Assembly: GCF_025244705.1 (NCBI RefSeq)
Contig: NZ_CP104207.1
Coordinates: 496,001 to 560,000, forward strand
Reading direction: 5' to 3'
DNA from: Sphingopyxis sp. PET50
GTDB lineage: Bacteria > Pseudomonadota > Alphaproteobacteria > Sphingomonadales > Sphingomonadaceae
DNA: 64,000 nucleotides
A program made the position numbers and the translations under genes. Shown here piece by piece: positions 1 to 9,640 of this stretch. The notes under the pieces were generated by a model. The model saw only the letters and a program-made list of their open reading frames with translations, did no database searches and was not told the origin of the DNA. Positions within the stretch are counted from its first letter, which is position 1; the number at the start of each line of letters is the position of its first letter.

Positions 1-732
1 GGCCCCTTCGGCACGATCGTGCGCAATGTGTCGGATGCGACGCTGACCGCCTATCTGCCCGAGGAAGGCAAGGCGAACGGCACCGCGGTGATCGTCGCGC
101 CGGGCGGCGCCTTTCACATGCTGTCGATCGACAATGAAGGCGCGGCGGTCGCGAAATGGCTGAACAGCCAAGGGGTGACCGCCTTCGTGCTCAAATATCG
201 CCTGATCGAGACCGGCGCCGATTTCCCGCTCAGCCTGATGCGCTATCTGAACGATCTTCCCGGCCTGCGCGCCGCGGTCGAGCCGCTGCGCCCGCTCGCG
301 ACGGCGGACGGCGAGGAAGCGGTCGCCTGGGTGCGTGCCAATGCCGCGCGCTATGGGGTGAAGCCCGACCGCGTCGGCCTGATGGGCTTTTCGGCGGGCG
401 GTGCGGTCACGGTGTGGACGCTGCTCGCCGACAAGCCCGAGAGCCGCCCCGATTTCGCCATCGCCATCTATCCGGGCCTGCTGCCCGATACGATCGCGGC
501 GCCGAAGGATGCCCCGCCGCTGTTCGTTGCGGTCGCCGACGACGACAAGCTCGCGCATGGCGACAGCCTCCGGCTGGCCGAGGCGTGGACCGGCGCCGCC
601 AAGTCCGCGAAGCTCGTCACCTATTCCGCGGGCGGCCACGGCTTCGGCATGGCGAAAAGCGGCAAGCCGAGCGATGCTTGGCCGGACGATATGGCCGGGT
701 GGATGCGAAGCCAGGGACTGCTCGGCCAATGA
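1..732 (+). CDS. Alpha/beta hydrolase, acetyl-xylan-esterase / BD-FAE type, 5' end outside window
   Basis: The frame is open from base 1, so the N-terminus (and any signal peptide) lies upstream. The visible ~240 residues are an alpha/beta-hydrolase core of the small carbohydrate-esterase group that deacetylates or deferuloylates plant polysaccharide. Seen: AVIVAPGGAFHML (oxyanion-hole strand), the nucleophile elbow GFSAGG with Ser encoded at about base 391, an acid-bearing VAVADDDKL, and a late GGHGFG carrying the likely catalytic His. Its TGA overlaps the ATG of the tannase-family gene (ATGA), so the two are translationally coupled. Family assignment is good; the substrate is inferred from neighbours. 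Confidence 0.75.
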   Translation, partial: GPFGTIVRNVSDATLTAYLPEEGKANGTAVIVAPGGAFHMLSIDNEGAAVAKWLNSQGVTAFVLKYRLIETGADFPLSLMRYLNDLPGLRAAVEPLRPLATADGEEAVAWVRANAARYGVKPDRVGLMGFSAGGAVTVWTLLADKPESRPDFAIAIYPGLLPDTIAAPKDAPPLFVAVADDDKLAHGDSLRLAEAWTGAAKSAKLVTYSAGGHGFGMAKSGKPSDAWPDDMAGWMRSQGLLGQ

Positions 733-2330
733 GGGCGGTATCCTTCCTCCTGCTCGCCGGCACCATGTCGCTTGCCGCCTGCGCAACCGGCGAAACGGCA
801 TCCGCTCCCGCGGTCCCGGCGGTGCAAAAGGTCGATAGCTGCGAAGCGCTGGCCGGTCTGGGGCTGGCGTATGGCAAGGTCGATGCCGCGACCCCGCTTT
901 CCAGCGGGGCGGTCGTCAACCTGCAGGCGGGGCAACCGGGCCTGCCTGCGCCCGCCGCCTTCTGTCGCGTGCAGGCGACGCTGACGCCGGTGCCGGGATC
1001 GTCGATCAAGGTCGAAGTGTGGCTGCCCGAGCGCAGCGGCTGGAACGGCAAGCTGATGGGCGCGGGCAACGGCGGTTTCGGCGCGAACATGCTGCTGCCC
1101 TCCCTGCTGATGCGCGGTGCGGTGCAAAAGGGTTATGCGGCGGTCGGTACCGACATGGGGCATGTCGGCGAGAGCGACGTCGATGCAAGCTGGGCGTTGA
1201 ACGCGCCCGAGAAGGTGCGCGATTATGGCTGGCGCGCCAATCATGCCGGCGCCGAGACCGCGAAAGAGGTGATCGCGGCCTATTATGAGGCGCCGCTCGC
1301 CGCGAGCTATTTCCACGGCTGTTCGGACGGCGGGCGCCAGGCGCTGACGTTCGCGCAGCGCTATCCCGCCGACTATGACGCGATCGTCGCGGGCGCGCCG
1401 GCGATCCCCTGGACGCGCATGGCAAGCGCCTTTGCCACCAATGCGATCGCGGCCGGCAAGCCCGGCGGCGACCTCTCGCCGGCGAAACTCAAACTGTTGC
1501 AGACCGCCTCGCTCGGGGAGTGCGACGCGCTCGACGGCGTCACCGACGGCGTGATCGAGGACCCGCGCGTCTGCCGCTTCGACCCGGCGAAGCTTGCATG
1601 CCGGGGGAGGGCGGCGCCGACTGCCTGACGCCGGCCGAGGTCGCGACCGCGACGCACTTCTACGAAGGACCCAAGACCGCCGACGGCAAATCCTTCTACC
1701 CCGGTTTCGCGCCGGGTGCCGAGGCTGAGGCGGGCACCTGGAGCCAGTGGCTGACGGGCGCCAATTCGCAACATGCGAAATTCTCGACGCAATTCTTCCG
1801 CTATTTCGTGCATGGGAAGGCCGACTGGCAGCTATCGGATTTCGACCTCGCGCGCGACTATCCGCTCGCAAAGGAGCGCGTCGGCGGCGATCTCGATGCC
1901 GATGGCGTGGCGCTCGCCCCCTTCTTCAAGCGCGGCGGTAAGCTGCTGCTCTATCACGGCTGGAACGATGCCGCGATCCCGCCGGGCAGCACGATCGCCT
2001 ATTACCAGCGGCTCGTCGCAGCCCAGCCGAAGGCGGCGGCGACGTCGGTGCGATTGTTCATGGTGCCCGGCATGTCGCATTGTTTCGCCGGGCCGGGACC
2101 GAACATCTTCGACGCACTGGGCACGGTCGATGCGTGGCGGCAGGGCAGCCCCGCGCCCGACCGCATTATCGCGACCAAATATGACAATGATCTCTTCGCC
2201 TATCTCGGCCTGCCGGCTGAAGGCGGGGCGGACCCGGCCGCTGTGCCCTTTCCCGAAGATCGCGAAATGGGATGGCAAGGGGCCGACCGACGAAGCGGCA
2301 AGCTTCACCTGCGAGGCGCCGGGACAATGA
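729..2330 (+). CDS. Tannase / feruloyl esterase family lipoprotein (frame-disrupted twice)
   Basis: About 532 residues when read through. The N-terminus has a lipoprotein signal ending in SLAAC (Cys18), placing the enzyme in the periplasm or outer membrane. Family signatures: GAGNGGFG, the nucleophile motif HGCSDGGRQA (Ser near base 1324), GWNDAAIPPG with the acid, and MSHCFAGPG with the His; all three triad parts are present. The family hydrolyses aromatic esters such as galloyl, feruloyl or chlorogenoyl. The frame is lost near 1597-1607 (net +2 or -1) and regained-shifted near 2246-2255 (+1); the homologous sequence continues cleanly across both. The stop overlaps the next start (ATGA). Calling it tannase rather than feruloyl esterase is not possible from sequence. 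Confidence 0.82.
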
Positions 2331-4001
2331 TGAGTCATGTCACCGGCGCCGCCGAACCGCCGCTGATCGAGCACACGATCGGTGCGGCGCTCGAACGCGC
2401 CGCCGGGCGCTGGGGCGACCGCGATGCGCTGGTCTCGGTCGCACAGAATATCCGCTGGACCTTCGCCGAGCTGCTCGAACGGTCGGACGCCTTCGCGGCG
2501 GGGCTGCTGGCGCTGGGATTGCAGCCGGGCGACCGCATCGGCATCTGGGCGCCCAATTGCGCCGAATGGACGCTGACCCAGTTCGCGGCCGCGCGCGCCG
2601 GGCTGATCCTTGTCACGATCAATCCCGCCTATCGCCTGTCGGAGGTCGAATATACGATCAACAAGGTCGGCCTGTCGGCGCTCGTCGCGGCGACCAGCTT
2701 CAAGTCCAGCGACTATCCGGCGATGATCGAGGAACTGGCGCCCGAGCTTTCGCAAAGCGCGCCGGGCGGACTGCACGCCGAGCGGCTGCCGAGCCTGCGC
2801 GCCGCGATCCTGATCGGCAGGGGTCCGCGCGCGGGTTGGCTGGGTTTCGACGATGTCGCGGAGTTGGCGGGCGCCGGCAGAGCGCGCCCGCCTTGCGGAG
2901 ATCGGCCCGGAGCTCGACCCGAACGGGGCGATCAACATCCAGTTCACCAGCGGGACCACCGGCCTGCCCAAGGGGGCGACGCTCAGCCATCGCAACATCC
3001 TCAACAACGGCTATTTCGTTGGCCGCGCACAGGGGCTGGGCGAGGGCGACCGCATCTGTGTCCCGGTACCGCTCTATCATTGCTTCGGCATGGTGATGGG
3101 CAATCTGGCCAGCGTCACCCATGGCGCGGCGATGGTCTATCCGTCCGAAGGCTTCGATCCGGAGGCCGTGCTGCGCGCGGTCGAGGCGGAGCGCTGCACC
3201 GCGCTTTACGGCGTGCCGACGATGTTCATCGCGGTGCTGGCCCACGCCGGCTTCGACGATTTCGACGTCTCGTCGCTGCGCACCGGCTGCATGGCGGGGG
3301 CGATCTGTCCCGAACCGCTGATGCGGCAGGTGATCGGGCGGCTGAACATGCGCGATGTCACCATCGCCTATGGCATGACCGAGACGAGCCCGGTCAGCTT
3401 CCAGACCTCGCCCGACGATCCGCTTGAACGCCGCGTCGGTTCGATCGGAAGGGTGCAGCCGCATCTCGAATGCAAGATCGTCGATTCCGACGGAAATATC
3501 GTTCCCGCCGGCCAGCCGGGCGAGCTGTGCACGCGGGGCTATTCGGTGATGCTCGGTTATTGGGGCGAGCCCGAGCGCACCGCGGAGTCGATCGACGCCG
3601 AAGGCTGGATGCATTCGGGCGACCTCGCGACGATCGACGCCGAGGGCTATGGCAATATCGTCGGGCGCCTGAAGGATATGGTGATCCGCGGCGGCGAGAA
3701 TATCTACCCGCGCGAGATCGAGGATTATCTCTATCGCCACCCGGCGGTCGAGGATGTCGCGGTGGTCGGCGTGCCCGATGCGCGGATGGGCGAGGAGCTG
3801 TGCGCCTGGGTCCGGCTGAAGCCCGGGACCGAGGCCGATGACGAGGCCATTCGTGCCTTCTGCCGGGGGCAGATCGCGCATTACAAGGTGCCGCGATACG
3901 TCCGTATCGTCGATGCCTTCCCCACCACCGTGACGGGGAAGATCCAGAAATATCTGATTCGCGAAACAATGGTCGCAGACTTAGGAAAGGAAGATATGTG
4001 A
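2327..4001 (+). CDS. AMP-forming acyl-CoA synthetase (one frameshift)
   Basis: ANL-superfamily ligase of about 557 residues, activating a carboxylic acid to its CoA thioester through an acyl-adenylate. Seen in order: P-loop-like [11 protein letters not shown], the A5 motif YGMTETSP, the hinge region [20 protein letters not shown] and the C-terminal TGKIQK whose Lys completes adenylation. An extra base at about 2872-2878 (GCGGC read as GCCGGC) splits it into two frames; removing one base restores a reading frame of 558 codons including stop. The start ATGATG overlaps the tannase stop and its own TGA overlaps the next ATG, so it sits inside an operon. Context suggests an aromatic or phenylpropanoid acid, but fatty acids cannot be excluded. 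Confidence 0.85.
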
Positions 4002-4342
4002 TGAAGAAGATGATGCTTGCCGCCGCGATGCTTGCCGCTGCCGCCGCGGCTCAGGCGCAGACCGGCGGGACGCCGGCTCCCGCTCCGGCTCCGGCCCCCA
4101 CCGACGAGGCGAAGGCGCCTGCCGCCGACGGCAAGTTCACCCTCGACACGCCGCTGCAGGACATCGTCGCCGACGAAAAGGGCAAGGCGGTGATCGAAAA
4201 ACATTTCCCCGGCATGATCGCGCTGCCCGAATATGAGATGTTCAAGGCGATCAGCCTCAACCAGCTTCAGCCCTACGCCAATGGCAAGATCACCGACGAG
4301 ATGCTGGCCGCGACCGCGGCGGACCTGGCGGAGATCAAGTGA
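4001..4342 (+). CDS. Small secreted protein of unknown function between ligase and beta-glucosidase
   Basis: 113 residues, not recognised as a named family. A clear signal peptide ([19 protein letters not shown]) is followed by a Pro/Ala linker of about 25 residues and then a compact 70-residue domain with TLDTPLQDIVADEKGKAVIE and a C-terminal helical stretch ending DLAEIK. No cysteines and no membrane segment after the signal. It overlaps the ligase stop (TGATG) and the GH3 start (TGATG), so its synthesis is tied to both. It may be a periplasmic partner of the esterase or glucosidase; that is inference from position only. A GTG three bases upstream is an alternative start. Confidence 0.75.
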   Translation: MKKMMLAAAMLAAAAAAQAQTGGTPAPAPAPAPTDEAKAPAADGKFTLDTPLQDIVADEKGKAVIEKHFPGMIALPEYEMFKAISLNQLQPYANGKITDEMLAATAADLAEIK

Positions 4343-6872
4343 TGAAGGGCCGGACAGCCTGTCTCGCAGCGGCGCTCCTGTCGTCGGTGACGGCGCTGTC
4401 CGGCGCCGCGGCGCAGGACATGGTCTACAAGGACAAGGACGCACCATTGGAAGCGCGGGTCGACGATCTGATGGCACGGCTGACGCTGGACGAGAAGATT
4501 CTGCTGCTCGCGGGCGAATCTTCGATGACGCTGAACCCGATCCCACGGCTCGGCATCCCGTCCTTCCGCATGACCGACGGCCCGACCGGCGTGCGTTCGC
4601 CGGAGGGGCGGCCCGCGACCGTCTTTCCGGTGGCGGTCGCGCTTGCCGCGACGTGGAATCCCGACCTTGCGGCAGAGGTCGGCGGGGCGATCGGACAAGA
4701 GACGATCGCGCACGGCGCCGACATGCTGCTCGCGCCGACCGTCAACATCGTGCGGACGCCACGCTGGGGCCGTAATTTCGAGACCTATTCGGAAGATCCC
4801 TATCTGACCGCGCGGATGGGAACGGGCTATGTGAAGGGTGTGCAGGGAACCGGCGTCGGCATCTCGCTCAAGCATTTCGCGGCCAACAACAGCGAGACCA
4901 ACCGTTTCATCGTCGATTCGGTCGTCGACCCGCGCACGATGCGCGAAATCTATCTCCCCGCCTTCGAAACCGTCGTGAAGGAGGCCGATCCCTGGTCGGT
5001 GATGGCCGCGTACAACAAGGTCAACGGTGCCCATGCCTCGGAGAACCGCTGGCTGTTGACCGACCTGCTCAAGACCGAATGGGGTTACAGGGGCGCCGTT
5101 GTGTCCGACTGGGGTGCGACGCGCTCGACGGCGGCGGCGGTCAACGCCGGGCTCGATATCGAAATGCCGGGGCCGCCCACCCATTTCGGCCCCAAGCTGA
5201 AGGCGGCGGTCGACAAGGGAGAGATCAGCCCCACGCAGATCGACGACAATGCGCGCCGCGTCGTGCGGATGATCGTGCGCAGCGGCGCGATCGAACGCGG
5301 CGCTCCGCGCCCGGTGGCCGATACGCCGCCACGCCACGCCGCGCTCGCGCAGAAGGCGGCCGAGGAAGCGATCGTGCTTCTGAAGAATGAGGGTGTCCTG
5401 CCGCTTCCGTCGTCGATCAAGTCGCTGGCGGTGATCGGGCCCAATGCCGATGTGGTCCGCATCCAGGGCAGCGGCAGTTCGCAGGTCGCGCCGTTCGAGA
5501 CGATCACGCCGCTCGACGCGCTCAAGGCCGCGCTGCCGGGCGTCGATGTCGCCTATGCCAAGGGTGTCGACAATGAGGAGACGCCGCCGGGCGCGAACCC
5601 CGAATGGTTCAGCCCCGGCCCGGATCGCGGCACCAAGGGGCTGGCAGCGACCTATTATGCCGATGCCGCGATGAGCGGCGCGCCGGTGCGGAGCGAGACC
5701 GTGACGAGCTTCCTCAAGCGGATCAGCGGCAATATCGCCGAGCCCGCAGGTCACCGGCTATGCCGCGTTGCGCTGGGAAGGGACGTTCTGGCCCGAAAAG
5801 AGCGGCGCCTATGAATTCAGCGTCCGCGGCACGGGCAATGCGACGGTCAGCCTCGACGGCAAGACCGTGCTGAGCAAGGATACCGCGCCGAAGCCCGACA
5901 CGCGCGACGTGCTGGGCTTTCCGATCCCGCGCCGCACCGTGGCGGTGACGCTGGAGGCAGGGCGCGGTTATCCGGTCCGCATCGACTATGCGACGGGGCA
6001 GACGCCCTATGAATATCTGAGCTTTGGCGTGCGCGAGCCGCTGCCCTCGCTCGAAGAGGCGGTCGCCGCGGCGCGCGGCGCCGATGCGGCGGTGGTCTTC
6101 GTCGGCTCTTCCTCGACCACCGAGGGCGAGGGCTATGATCGCGAGACGATCGACCTGCCCGGCGACCAGAACCGGCTGGTCGAGTCGATCCTCGCGGCCA
6201 ATCCAAGGACCGTGGTGGTCGTGAACAGCCGGCGCGGCGATGACCATGCCCTGGCACGACAAGGCGCCGGCGATCGTCGATATGTGGTTGCCGGGCGAGG
6301 GCGGGGCGGCGGCGCTGGCTGGGGTTCTGACGGGCCAGGTCAATCCTTCGGGCAAGCTGCCGGTGACCTTCCCCGCGCGCAGCGAGGACGACATCGTCAA
6401 TATCAAGGGCGCCAAGGTCGCCTATTCGGAAGGGCTGCTAGTCGGCTATCGCGGCTATGCGGCCAGAGGAGTGAAGCCGCTTTTCTCCTTCGGGCACGGG
6501 CTGAGCTATACGCGCTTTTCCTATTCGGGCCTGTCCGCGCCAGCCCGCGCCCGCGGCGGCGAGGCGCTGCCGGTGCGCCTGACGGTGCGCAACGACGGCG
6601 CGCGCGCCGGCAAGGAGGTGGTGCAATTCTATGTCGCGCCGGTGACGCCGGTTCCCGCCGATCCGCCCTTCGCGCTTCGCGGCTTCGCGAAGATCGACCT
6701 CCCTACCCGCGCGCGCAAGACCGTCAGCGTGACGCTCGATCCTCGCGCCTTCTCCCGGTTCGACGCCGATGAGGGCCGCTGGCGGGTGGTCCCGGGCCGC
6801 TACCGGATCATGGCCGGGGCATCGTCGGAGGATATCCGCGAAATGCGCGAGGTGGAGGTTCTGGCGGACTAA
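4342..6872 (+). CDS. Glycoside hydrolase family 3 beta-glucosidase with PA14 insert (two frameshifts)
   Basis: About 842 residues after correction. Signal peptide (first ~25 residues), then the GH3 barrel with MTDGPTGVR, the KHFAANNSE motif and the nucleophile Asp in VVSDWGA (near residue 256). The second GH3 domain is split by a PA14-type sugar-binding insert (ALRWEGTFWPEKSGAYEFSV) and followed by a fibronectin-III-like C-terminus, the usual order for periplasmic PA14-bearing beta-glucosidases. Extra single bases near 5743-5746 and 6229-6230 break the frame; without them the conserved NSGAAMTMPW stretch is restored. Start overlaps the upstream stop. Substrate probably a beta-glucoside released from outside; aryl-glucoside is inferred from neighbouring aromatic esterases. 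Confidence 0.9.
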
Positions 6873-6999
6873 CCGGTCGCCAGACGTCGCGCAGGCGCGG
6901 TCAACGTCCCTCGCAGCGCTTGTGGCGCCGCCTCACGCCTGTTGGCTTTGCTGGCCGACTGTTCTAGCTGGGCGCTTTCGATGCTCTCGAATGGTCGCG

Positions 7000-8083
7000 A
7001 TGTCCCACGATTCTCCTGGCGTTACGCGGGAGGCGAAACGCTCCCGACGCCGCTCGGTGCTCATCCTGATCGGCGCGTTCTGGTTCTTCGCCTTCCTGAT
7101 GTTGTCGATCAGGGCGTCGTTCGCGACGCCCTGGTCCTTTGACGTCGTTGCCCCGCGCCGCCTTCTCACCGCGGCGTTCGGGACCGCGCTCTGCCTGGCC
7201 ATGGCCTATATCCTCGACGGGCTGCGGAGCCTGTCCTTTTCGCGGCGCGTGATTTGCGGGCTGGTCGGCGCGCTCGTCATGGCGGTGCTGATCGCCATGT
7301 TCAGCCTGACCCTGAACCGGGTGATCGCGCCGCTTCCCGATACCTCCGGCATCTCGGCTTCCGAATCGGCGCAATGGATCATGGCCTGGTTCGGCTATAC
7401 GCTGGCCTGGACCGGCACCCATCTTGCGCTCGTCTATCATTGGGAAGCCGAAGACCAGTTGAGACGCGCGCTCGTGCTGCAGGAACTGGCCCAGAAGTCG
7501 AAGGTCGCGGCGCTGCAATATCAGATCAATCCGCACTTCCTCTTCAACACGCTGAATTCCATCTCCGCGCTGGTTCTGGAGCGCCGCAACCGGCAGGCGG
7601 AGGCCATGCTGCTCAATCTGTCGACCTTTATCCGCGCCGCGGCCGGCCGGTGAATCGGACGGCATGATCCGCCTCGGCGAAGAGCTTCGCCTGCTGCGCC
7701 TCTATCTGACGATCGAGGAGGCGCGCTTCAGCAACCGGATGCAGGTCGCCATCCATGTTCCCGACGCCTTGCGCTCGGCGCTGGTGCCGTCGCTGATCCT
7801 GCAGCCGCTGGTGGAGAACGCCGTGCGCTATGGCGTCGGCCGGTCGGAGACGATGACCACGATTACGATCGCGGCCGAGGAGCGGGATCAGCAACTGCGC
7901 CTGATCGTCGAGGACGACGGCGGGGCGGGCGAGATACCCGAGGGCGGAAGCGGCCTCGGACTCGCCAATGTCAGGGACCGGCTGGAGGCCCATTTCGGCA
8001 GCCGCGGCCGCCTGATCGCGGCGCCCGATGCGCGGGGCGGCTATCGCGCGGTCCTCGACCTGCCGCTTTCGAGACCGTCATGA
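7000..8083 (+). CDS. LytS/AlgZ-type sensor histidine kinase (one frameshift)
   Basis: About 360 residues. Four predicted membrane helices fill the first ~155 residues, followed by a His_kinase domain of the LytS type with the phospho-acceptor in QINPHFLFN (His179) and a C-terminal HATPase with NAVRYG and SGLGLANVRDRL. No separate sensor domain is evident, so signal input is probably through the membrane part. The frame breaks near 7643-7648 in a GGCCGGCC run; deleting one base joins the halves as FIRAAAAGESDGMIRLGEE and leaves 361 codons. ATG at 6991 is an alternative start. Its stop overlaps the regulator start (ATGA), so they form a pair. Confidence 0.85.
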
Positions 8084-8869
8084 GGATTTTGCGCACACTG
8101 CTCGTCGATGACGAACCGCTGGCGCTCCGCCGCCTCGCCGCTTCGCTGCGGGGCATGAACGAGGTACGGCTGGTCGAGTCCACCACCAGCGCGCGCCGGG
8201 CCGTCGAAATGATCGGGGAACTGAAGCCCGATCTTGTGCTGCTCGACGTCACCATGCCCGGCCTCGACGGTTTCAATCTTCTCGAACGCCTTCCCCAGGG
8301 GAAGCGTCCCGCCATCGTCTTTGTGACGGCCCACGCCGGATTTGCCGCCAGGGCGTTCGAGGTGGAAGCGGTCGACTATCTGCTGAAGCCCGTCTCGCGT
8401 GACCGGCTGCGCACGGCGATCCGCCGGGCGCAGCGCTGGCTCGGCCGCGACACGGCGGCCGCCGCCCGGCTGCGGGAGCCGCACAGTGAGCCGGCCATGC
8501 GGCCCGTCGGACGAAGACAGCCTCTGGGTGCATCGTCATCAGGCGTTCGATCGGGTGGCGATCGACGACATCCTCTGGTTCGAAGCGCAGGGCGACTATG
8601 TCCGGATCCATGCGCGGACCGGCGGCGGTATGGCGCGGACCACGCTGTCCGAACTGGAGGCGATGCTGGATCCCGGCCAGTTCATTCGCATTCACCGGTC
8701 CGCCATTTGCCGCAGGAGCGCCATCGTACGGGTCCGGCGCAAGGCGACCGGCGCGGTCACCGCGACGCTCGTCAATGGCGACGAGGCGCCGGTGGGACGC
8801 ACCTATAGCGGCGGGCTCAGAACCTTTCTCGGCCGCATCCAGGGCGATGAAGACGCCCGGTATGGCTGA
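8080..8869 (+). CDS. LytTR-family response regulator (one frameshift)
   Basis: 262 residues after correction. Receiver domain with the acidic pair VDDEP, the phosphorylation site LLDVTMPGLDG (Asp56), the conserved Thr in FVTAHAG and Lys in YLLKPVS, then a LytTR DNA-binding domain (about residues 150-250) containing ILWFEAQGDYVRIH and FIRIHRSAICRRSAI. LytTR proteins bind paired direct repeats and commonly activate transport or extracellular functions. An extra C in 8503-8505 breaks the frame just before the LytTR domain; with it removed the linker reads MRPSDEDSLWVH. It presumably answers to the kinase upstream; the TonB locus downstream is the obvious candidate target (inference). Confidence 0.85.
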
Positions 8870-9092
8870 AGGACCCCGACCGGGATCGCCGGACCCGACC
8901 GATCCGATGTGACGTTCATCGCCCGGTGGGGATGCCGGGCGCATCGCGGATTGGCCTCGGTCAAAAGCAAATTTAGCCCCTTGGATCGGTGGGTCATGGC
9001 TTGCGCGTAAGGGGGCATCGCCTTTCCCGTATCACGATCCGCCAAATCCGGGACCCATCGTCTCGTCTCTGTTTGCCAAAAGGAAAAACCAT

Positions 9093-9413
9093 ATGCGTCG
9101 CAATCACAGACTCTTCCTTACCGCCCTGACCGCCTTCGGCCTGATGGCTCAGGCCCATGCCCAGGACGCCCCGGCCGAGGCTTCGGCCCCGGCCGCACCC
9201 GCCCCGCAGGACGCTCCCGCCGAGGAGCAGCAGCCGGCGACCGAAGCTCCGGCGGAAGCGCCCGCCGCCCCCAGTGCCGATGCGCAGCCGGCGGCTCCGG
9301 CCCCCGACACCGCTCCGGCGGCGGCCGATGCGGACGCCCCGGCCGACCAGCAGGCCGCCGAGCAACCGGCGCCCGCCGATCCCGAGCCGGCTGTCGAAGC
9401 GCCGCAACAATAA
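9093..9413 (+). CDS. Secreted Ala/Pro-rich low-complexity protein
   Basis: 106 residues. A good signal peptide (MRRNHRLFLTALTAFGLMAQAHA) precedes a mature chain of about 83 residues composed almost entirely of Ala, Pro, Glu, Asp and Gln, with no aromatic residues, cysteines or recognisable fold. A ribosome-binding stretch (AAAGGAAAAA) lies just upstream. The composition suggests an unstructured periplasmic or surface linker-type protein. It stands alone between the LytTR regulator and the TonB receptor; no function can be assigned. The signal peptide and ribosome-binding site argue that it is a real gene rather than a GC-rich spurious frame. Confidence 0.6.
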   Translation: MRRNHRLFLTALTAFGLMAQAHAQDAPAEASAPAAPAPQDAPAEEQQPATEAPAEAPAAPSADAQPAAPAPDTAPAAADADAPADQQAAEQPAPADPEPAVEAPQQ

Positions 9414-9541
9414 TCCGGCAGGCGGTGGCTGCGCGCGGAACTGCCGTGGCCATCGCCCGTTCGGGTCTGCAAATCACCCTCCCGTCCGCGGCAATGCTCT
9501 TCGCTCGCCGGACCGTCGTAGCTCGCCCAGGCGCCGTTTAA

Positions 9542-9569
9542 AATATTCACACACAAGAGAGTGAATATT
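9542..9569. promoter_or_regulatory. AT-rich inverted repeat upstream of the TonB receptor
   Basis: A perfect 9-bp inverted repeat, AATATTCAC at 9542-9550 and GTGAATATT at 9561-9569, with a 10-base spacer, stands out as an AT-rich island in GC-rich sequence about 70 bp before the receptor start. It looks like an operator for a dimeric regulator; the TetR protein encoded at the end of the same gene run is a candidate. It could also be a simple hairpin in the leader. Confidence 0.45.
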
Positions 9570-9640
9570 GACTCGCCTGCGGACCGCTGGCATGAAATGG
9601 CCATGCCGCCATTCGAGCGGCGCTACATGGGAGAGGCATC

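Noticed and set aside
1520..3427. A 635-codon frame joining the tannase middle to the acyl-CoA ligase N-terminus
   Set aside because: Produced by two frame faults; the conserved tannase C-terminus is in another frame and ends at 2330.
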